In this document: positions 60,611 through 64,000 of the stretch, one piece after another | Layout: the number at the start of each line of letters is the position of its first letter | How positions within the stretch are numbered: position 1 is the stretch's first letter | Source of the DNA: Burkholderiaceae bacterium | Lineage (GTDB): Bacteria; Pseudomonadota; Gammaproteobacteria; Burkholderiales; Burkholderiaceae_E | DNA: 64,000 nucleotides | Assembly (NCBI GenBank): GCA_021166725.1 | Contig: JAJPES010000057.1 | Location: forward strand, 87,325-151,324 | Direction of reading: 5' to 3' | Notes under the pieces: model-generated | What the model saw: only the letters and a program-made list of their open reading frames with translations | What the model was told of the DNA's origin: nothing | Databases searched by the model: none | Made by a program: the position numbers and the translations under genes

Positions 60611-63402
60611 GCCAGTGCTCCTCGCGTCGATGCGCGTTGGCCGTCGGGCATTGCGCCCTGCGGCCCGCAGACCAGTTGACCGTCGGACGCGCGCCGGATG
60701 CGGATGCGCATCACGTCGGAGCCGCTGCCGGTGCCGTCGGTGAGCTTCAGCGACAGGTCGGTGAGCGAGTTCAGGCTGGGCAGCTTCAGGTCTTTCGCAA
60801 AGGGCGTCTTCCAGTGATCGAACTGGCCGATCATCAGCACCGTATCGGGACGGATGCCTTCGCGAAGCACGGCGTTGCCTTCGGTACGGCCCGACACCGA
60901 CTCGAGGATCAACCGCTCGCCTTCGGCGATGCCCAGCCGGCGCGCGGTGCTCCGATTGACGATCACGCCGCGGTGGCCGGCGACGTTGTTGGCGACCTCG
61001 TTGATCAACGGGAGGCCGACGTTCGCCCCCCAGCTGTACTGCATCGAGCGCGCGGTGAGCGCCCAGAAGGGGAACTCGTCGGGATCGTGCCCGTACTCGC
61101 GCGCGTATTCGATCCAGATCTCGGGGAAGCGCTCGTAGGTGGGCAGGAATTCGTACTCGGCAAGCTGATGCTCCCACCAGCCGACGCCGATCTCGTGCAG
61201 CCGGTGCGCGAGCTGGCGCCCGTGGCGCACTACGCGCTCCTGGTACGGCAGCTCGAAGCGCAGGTTCTGCCGCTCGAGCGCCGGGTACAGATACCAGTCC
61301 AGTTGCGGGAACGGACGCAGCAGGAAGCCGTTCTCCTTGAACCAGTGAAGGTCGCGCACTTCTTCGCCGCCGGTGAGATCGTGGCTCGCCGCTTTCGCGA
61401 TCGCATTCCAGATCTCGTCTCCGGCCGGCTTCTTCGATTCGTCCAGCGAGTAGTCGAAGGCGCCGCCGCGATCGCGCAGCGCCATGCCGGCGGCGCCCTT
61501 GTTCACCGCCTTCACGTACTGCGGAAGGATGCCCGCGCGCTCGGCCAGCGCCGTGGAGATCTCGGTGAAGTCCATCACGTCGCAGTGCGACTGGATGGCC
61601 GGCTGACGGATGGCCCAGCCCTCGTGCTTCCAGAACTGTTCGGTGAACTTCGTGCTGCCGATGCGAATGAGCTGCGTGCTCTCGAGGTCGAGCGCCTCGG
61701 GCAGCAGGATGTCGGCAAAGTGGTTCGTCTCGTCTTCCGTATAGGAGAAGGCGACGATGAAGGGAAACTCGGCCAGCCGCTCGGCGATCTCGGGCGCGTT
61801 CCACGACGAGATCGCCGGATTCGTGCGGTAGCAGATCCACATGTCGGGCGGCGTGACGCGCGGCCAGTTCTCGGGCGACTTCTTCTGGAACAGCCACGGC
61901 AGATGCGCAGGACCGAGCGCCGGCGACCACGGCGAATCGGAGACGAGCGGCACCAGCGTCTTGTACGCGTTGCGAATGTGCGGCTGGCGCATCCAGCCTT
62001 CGCGCGAGGTTTCGTTGAACTGGTACTGCATCAGGCCGTCCGGACCCGGCAGCACCGAACCGACCCGCGAGATCGCCGGCCGGACGAGCTTCACGGTGGT
62101 GCCGAGCGTGCCTCCGGGAACCTCGAGCGCGCCGACCAGCACGGCGAGCATCGTGCGCGCCCAGCAGCAGTGGTAGCCGCCCCAGCCGTTGTTCACCGAC
62201 TTGCCGACCATCACGGCCACCGGCCGGAACGGCAGCGTCTGGCCCTCGATCTCGATGGTCTGCCCGATGCAGGCGTGGGCGACGTACTCGTCGGCAACGC
62301 GCCGGATCGTCTCGGCCGAGACGCCGCACTCCTCGGCGGCCCACTCCGGCGAATACTGGCGCATGTGATCGAGGAACACCCCGAACGACGGGCGCACGCG
62401 CGCGGCCTCGTGTTCGATGCGCTCGTCGTCCGGACCGTGCTCGACGCCGGCGACGGTGAACTCGCCGTCCAGCGCCGGATCGGTGAGCCCGGGGTCGTCG
62501 TAGGTCTTCGCGCGTGCGTCTGCGAGGTCCCAGATCAGCGGCTTGCCCGACTCGCGGTCGCGCAGGAACCAGCCGTTGGGACCGACGAGGTAGGGCGAAC
62601 TGCTGCGGTTCTTCAGGTACGGCAGGTCGCAGCTCTTCTCCCAACCCTGCTCGTGGACGATGCGGTGGATGAGCGCGAAGAGAAACGCCGCGTCCGTCTT
62701 GGGGCGGATCGGCACCCATTCGGCAGACAACGCACCCGTCACCGACAGATGCGGCTCGACCTGCACGCGCTTGGCGCCGCGCACGCGAGCGTCCGCTTCG
62801 CGCCAGATGCCGACCACGCCACCCGAGGCCTCGACGTTGTTGCCGCAGTTGATGATGTAGTTCACGTACGGCGTGTCGGGCGACACGATGAACGCGCGGT
62901 GCCACAACTCGCCGTACAGGTGCTCGGAGTGGTAGCACTTGACGCCCTGGCCCGCGCCGTAGCCCTGGTCGATCGGGCCCCACGCCGCCATGAAGGCGGG
63001 GAAGCTGCCCATGTACTGCACCGGGGTGCCGCCGCCGCCGGTGGAGGTGGCCAGCCGCGGCACGCCCTCGTCGTTCAGCAACCCTTTCGCGCGTATCTCG
63101 CGCATCTTCGCGCCGACGATGTCGAGCGCCTCGTCCCAGCTGATCGCGACGAATCCGGGATCCTCGTTGCGCCCCTTCTTCGGATTCGTGCGCTTCATCG
63201 GCTGGCGAATCCGGTTCGGGTTGTAGGTCTTCTGCACGAGACCGTAGGCCTTCACGCAGACGCGACCTCCTCCGGGATGCTCGCCGCTGATGTCGTAGTT
63301 CGACTCGATGCGCGTGGCCACGCCGTCTTCGACCTCGACCTTGAGCAGGTCGGGCCCTGCCACGCACTGGTAGCAGTAGATCGGTACCTTCTTCGCAGCC
63401 AT
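60607..63402 (-). CDS. Molybdopterin oxidoreductase catalytic subunit (DMSO-reductase family; candidate phenylacetyl-CoA:acceptor oxidoreductase-like)
   Basis: A 931-residue Mo/W-bisPGD enzyme. N-terminus [20 protein letters not shown] has only CxxC, with Pro-Asp where the third Cys of the usual CxxCxxxC motif stands; the fourth is in [11 protein letters not shown]. Family blocks: [55 protein letters not shown], and a C-terminal molybdopterin-dinucleotide domain ([20 protein letters not shown]). No Tat signal, so it works in the cytoplasm, unlike DmsA. Cytoplasmic location, membrane partner and a CoA-thioesterase in the operon recall PadBCD, which oxidises phenylacetyl-CoA; the assignment is tentative. 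ATG at 63402 with GAGGAGGG six bases upstream. Confidence 0.87.
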   Translation of the reverse strand: MAAKKVPIYCYQCVAGPDLLKVEVEDGVATRIESNYDISGEHPGGGRVCVKAYGLVQKTYNPNRIRQPMKRTNPKKGRNEDPGFVAISWDEALDIVGAKMREIRAKGLLNDEGVPRLATSTGGGGTPVQYMGSFPAFMAAWGPIDQGYGAGQGVKCYHSEHLYGELWHRAFIVSPDTPYVNYIINCGNNVEASGGVVGIWREADARVRGAKRVQVEPHLSVTGALSAEWVPIRPKTDAAFLFALIHRIVHEQGWEKSCDLPYLKNRSSSPYLVGPNGWFLRDRESGKPLIWDLADARAKTYDDPGLTDPALDGEFTVAGVEHGPDDERIEHEAARVRPSFGVFLDHMRQYSPEWAAEECGVSAETIRRVADEYVAHACIGQTIEIEGQTLPFRPVAVMVGKSVNNGWGGYHCCWARTMLAVLVGALEVPGGTLGTTVKLVRPAISRVGSVLPGPDGLMQYQFNETSREGWMRQPHIRNAYKTLVPLVSDSPWSPALGPAHLPWLFQKKSPENWPRVTPPDMWICYRTNPAISSWNAPEIAERLAEFPFIVAFSYTEDETNHFADILLPEALDLESTQLIRIGSTKFTEQFWKHEGWAIRQPAIQSHCDVMDFTEISTALAERAGILPQYVKAVNKGAAGMALRDRGGAFDYSLDESKKPAGDEIWNAIAKAASHDLTGGEEVRDLHWFKENGFLLRPFPQLDWYLYPALERQNLRFELPYQERVVRHGRQLAHRLHEIGVGWWEHQLAEYEFLPTYERFPEIWIEYAREYGHDPDEFPFWALTARSMQYSWGANVGLPLINEVANNVAGHRGVIVNRSTARRLGIAEGERLILESVSGRTEGNAVLREGIRPDTVLMIGQFDHWKTPFAKDLKLPSLNSLTDLSLKLTDGTGSGSDVMRIRIRRASDGQLVCGPQGAMPDGQRASTRGALA

Positions 63403-63533
63403 CGAAGTCCCTCCTCGGATCGTCGATTCTCGCGTTCGCCGCAAGGGCATACCTTAACGCGGCTCAAGATCGAGGCGAAACGCGCCTCGTTCGCGCTCGC
63501 CTGAGGGGCGGACGCCGTCCGGACGGCAGACGC

Positions 63534-63560
63534 AAAAAAGCCACCCGGAGAGGGTGGCTT
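63534..63560 (-). terminator. Terminator of the rRNA operon
   Basis: Minus strand stem AAGCCACCC/GGGTGGCTT with a five-base loop, followed by T6, just after the 5S 3' end. It separates the rRNA operon from the molybdoenzyme genes on the same strand. Confidence 0.93.
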
Positions 63561-63578
63561 CTTCGCGTCGGAGAATTG

Positions 63579-63692
63579 CCTGACGATGTCCTACTTTCAC
63601 AAGCGAGATGCTCACTATCATCGGCGCTACGGCGTTTCACCGTCCTGTTCGGGATGGGAAGGGGTGGTTCCACCGCGCTATGGTCGTCAGGC
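63579..63692 (-). rRNA. rrf: 5S ribosomal RNA
   Basis: Minus strand reads GCCTGACGACCATAGCGCGG, later CCCATCCCGAACAGGACGG, GTGAAACGCCGTAGCGCCGA and ends GGACATCGTCAGGC; the 5' and 3' ends pair as the 5S helix I. About 114 nt, normal. End positions may be off by one or two bases. Confidence 0.96.
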
Positions 63693-63869
63693 GTAACTTT
63701 TCGCCCATCCGCTGCCGGTTGCCCGGCGGCGAACGAACCAATCCTGAAAGAAGATATCGAGACAATCTCGTCGATCTGTTCGTCGCGTCCGGGAGGGTAA
63801 GCCCGGCCGCGGGGTTGTGAGGCGCACACACAACCTTGCGGTATCACGCTGAGCTGATTCGCAAAGTTA
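63693..63869 (-). other. 23S-5S internal spacer
   Basis: A 177-base spacer. I found no tRNA in it. It is transcribed as part of the rRNA precursor. Confidence 0.7.
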
Positions 63870-64000
63870 TAGGGTCAAGCCTCACGGGCAATTAGTACCG
63901 GTTAGCTGAACGCATTACTGCGCTTCCACACCCGGCCTATCAACGTCCTGGTCTAGGACGACCCTTCAGGGGGATCGAGTCCCCAGGGAGATCTCATCTT
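63870..64000 (-). rRNA. rrl: 23S ribosomal RNA, 3' end (partial)
   Basis: Minus strand from the right edge: GACCAGGACGTTGATAGGCC, GGGTGTGGAAGCGCAGTAAT, GCGTTCAGCTAACCGGTACT, AATTGCCCGTGAGGCTTGAC, the universally conserved 3' end of bacterial 23S. The gene continues beyond the window; the 3' end is placed near 63870 by comparison with the E. coli end and may differ by a few bases. Confidence 0.95.

Noticed and set aside
60637..63504. A 955-codon plus-strand open frame opposite the molybdoenzyme gene
   Set aside because: High-GC antisense shadow: Arg/Val/Leu/Asp-rich without any domain, and the minus strand is a well-conserved oxidoreductase with a strong SD.
63693..63869. tRNA between 23S and 5S rRNA
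   Set aside because: No cloverleaf or T-loop (GGTTCRANNCC) pattern found in the spacer.

Overview
The window is GC-rich and reads as chromosome of a betaproteobacterium, most likely of the order Burkholderiales. The gene order recA-recX-DUF2889-sucC-sucD-terC followed by pilA and an O-antigen-ligase-type pilin glycosylase, a Burkholderiales-type porin, a hybrid RibBA with a worn-out RibA half, Coq7 and a LivKHM importer all point that way. This placement is inferred from gene content and synteny; no 16S sequence is present.

Layout. 1-3968 (minus strand): alpha/beta hydrolase and a LivK-LivH-LivM importer, livM cut by the left edge. 4240-4665: palindrome and a decayed IS3-family transposase. 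4666-9160: type IV pilus locus, with a sigma-54-driven pilA, its terminator, an ORF-deleted group IIC intron sitting against that terminator, a sulfatase-like membrane enzyme and an O-antigen-ligase/PglL-like protein. 9486-12892: FHA protein, CHASE2 adenylate cyclase and a metallo-beta-lactamase-fold candidate phosphodiesterase, a compact cAMP module. 13065-16543: terC, sucD, sucC, DUF2889. 16780-18066: a REP-associated tyrosine transposase flanked by palindromes. 18172-25860: recX, SOS-controlled recA, pncC, pgpA, thiL, nusB, ribH, ribBA, ribE, ribD, largely with ATGA overlaps. 25929-36407: ThDP enzyme, glyA, histidine phosphatase, YbhB, dtd, tyrS, M23 peptidase, anmK, erpA and a BrnT/BrnA toxin-antitoxin pair. 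36428-38377: argC, rpsI, rplM. 38838-38935: a free-standing candidate small RNA with an anti-Shine-Dalgarno loop and its own promoter. 39149-44165: osmC, coq7, porin, marR, aryl-CoA ligase. 44209-45520: a three-gene cassette (RHH protein, Panacea/DUF4065 protein, unknown 132-residue protein) with a perfect palindromic operator, probably a toxin-antitoxin system. 45542-55530: fadD, a lipoprotein aminopeptidase, two M20 amidohydrolases, ldcA, acetoacetyl-CoA synthetase, and a PEP-CTERM GDSL esterase. 55573-55984: a small DUF1127-like gene followed by a second copy of the anti-SD RNA motif. 56064-63402: LysR regulator and hydrolase, thioesterase, and a molybdopterin oxidoreductase with a fused FeS/membrane subunit. 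63534-64000: end of an rRNA operon (terminator, 5S, 3' end of 23S).

Most of the window is housekeeping. The parts most worth following are the Panacea cassette, the two related anti-SD RNAs (one behind a DUF1127-like gene), the REP/RAYT element, the group IIC intron remnant at the pilA terminator, the cyclase/phosphodiesterase pair beside pilA, the 21-Asp tail on lumazine synthase and the cytoplasmic Mo enzyme with an altered FeS motif. All functional calls come from reading motifs by eye; no database search was possible.
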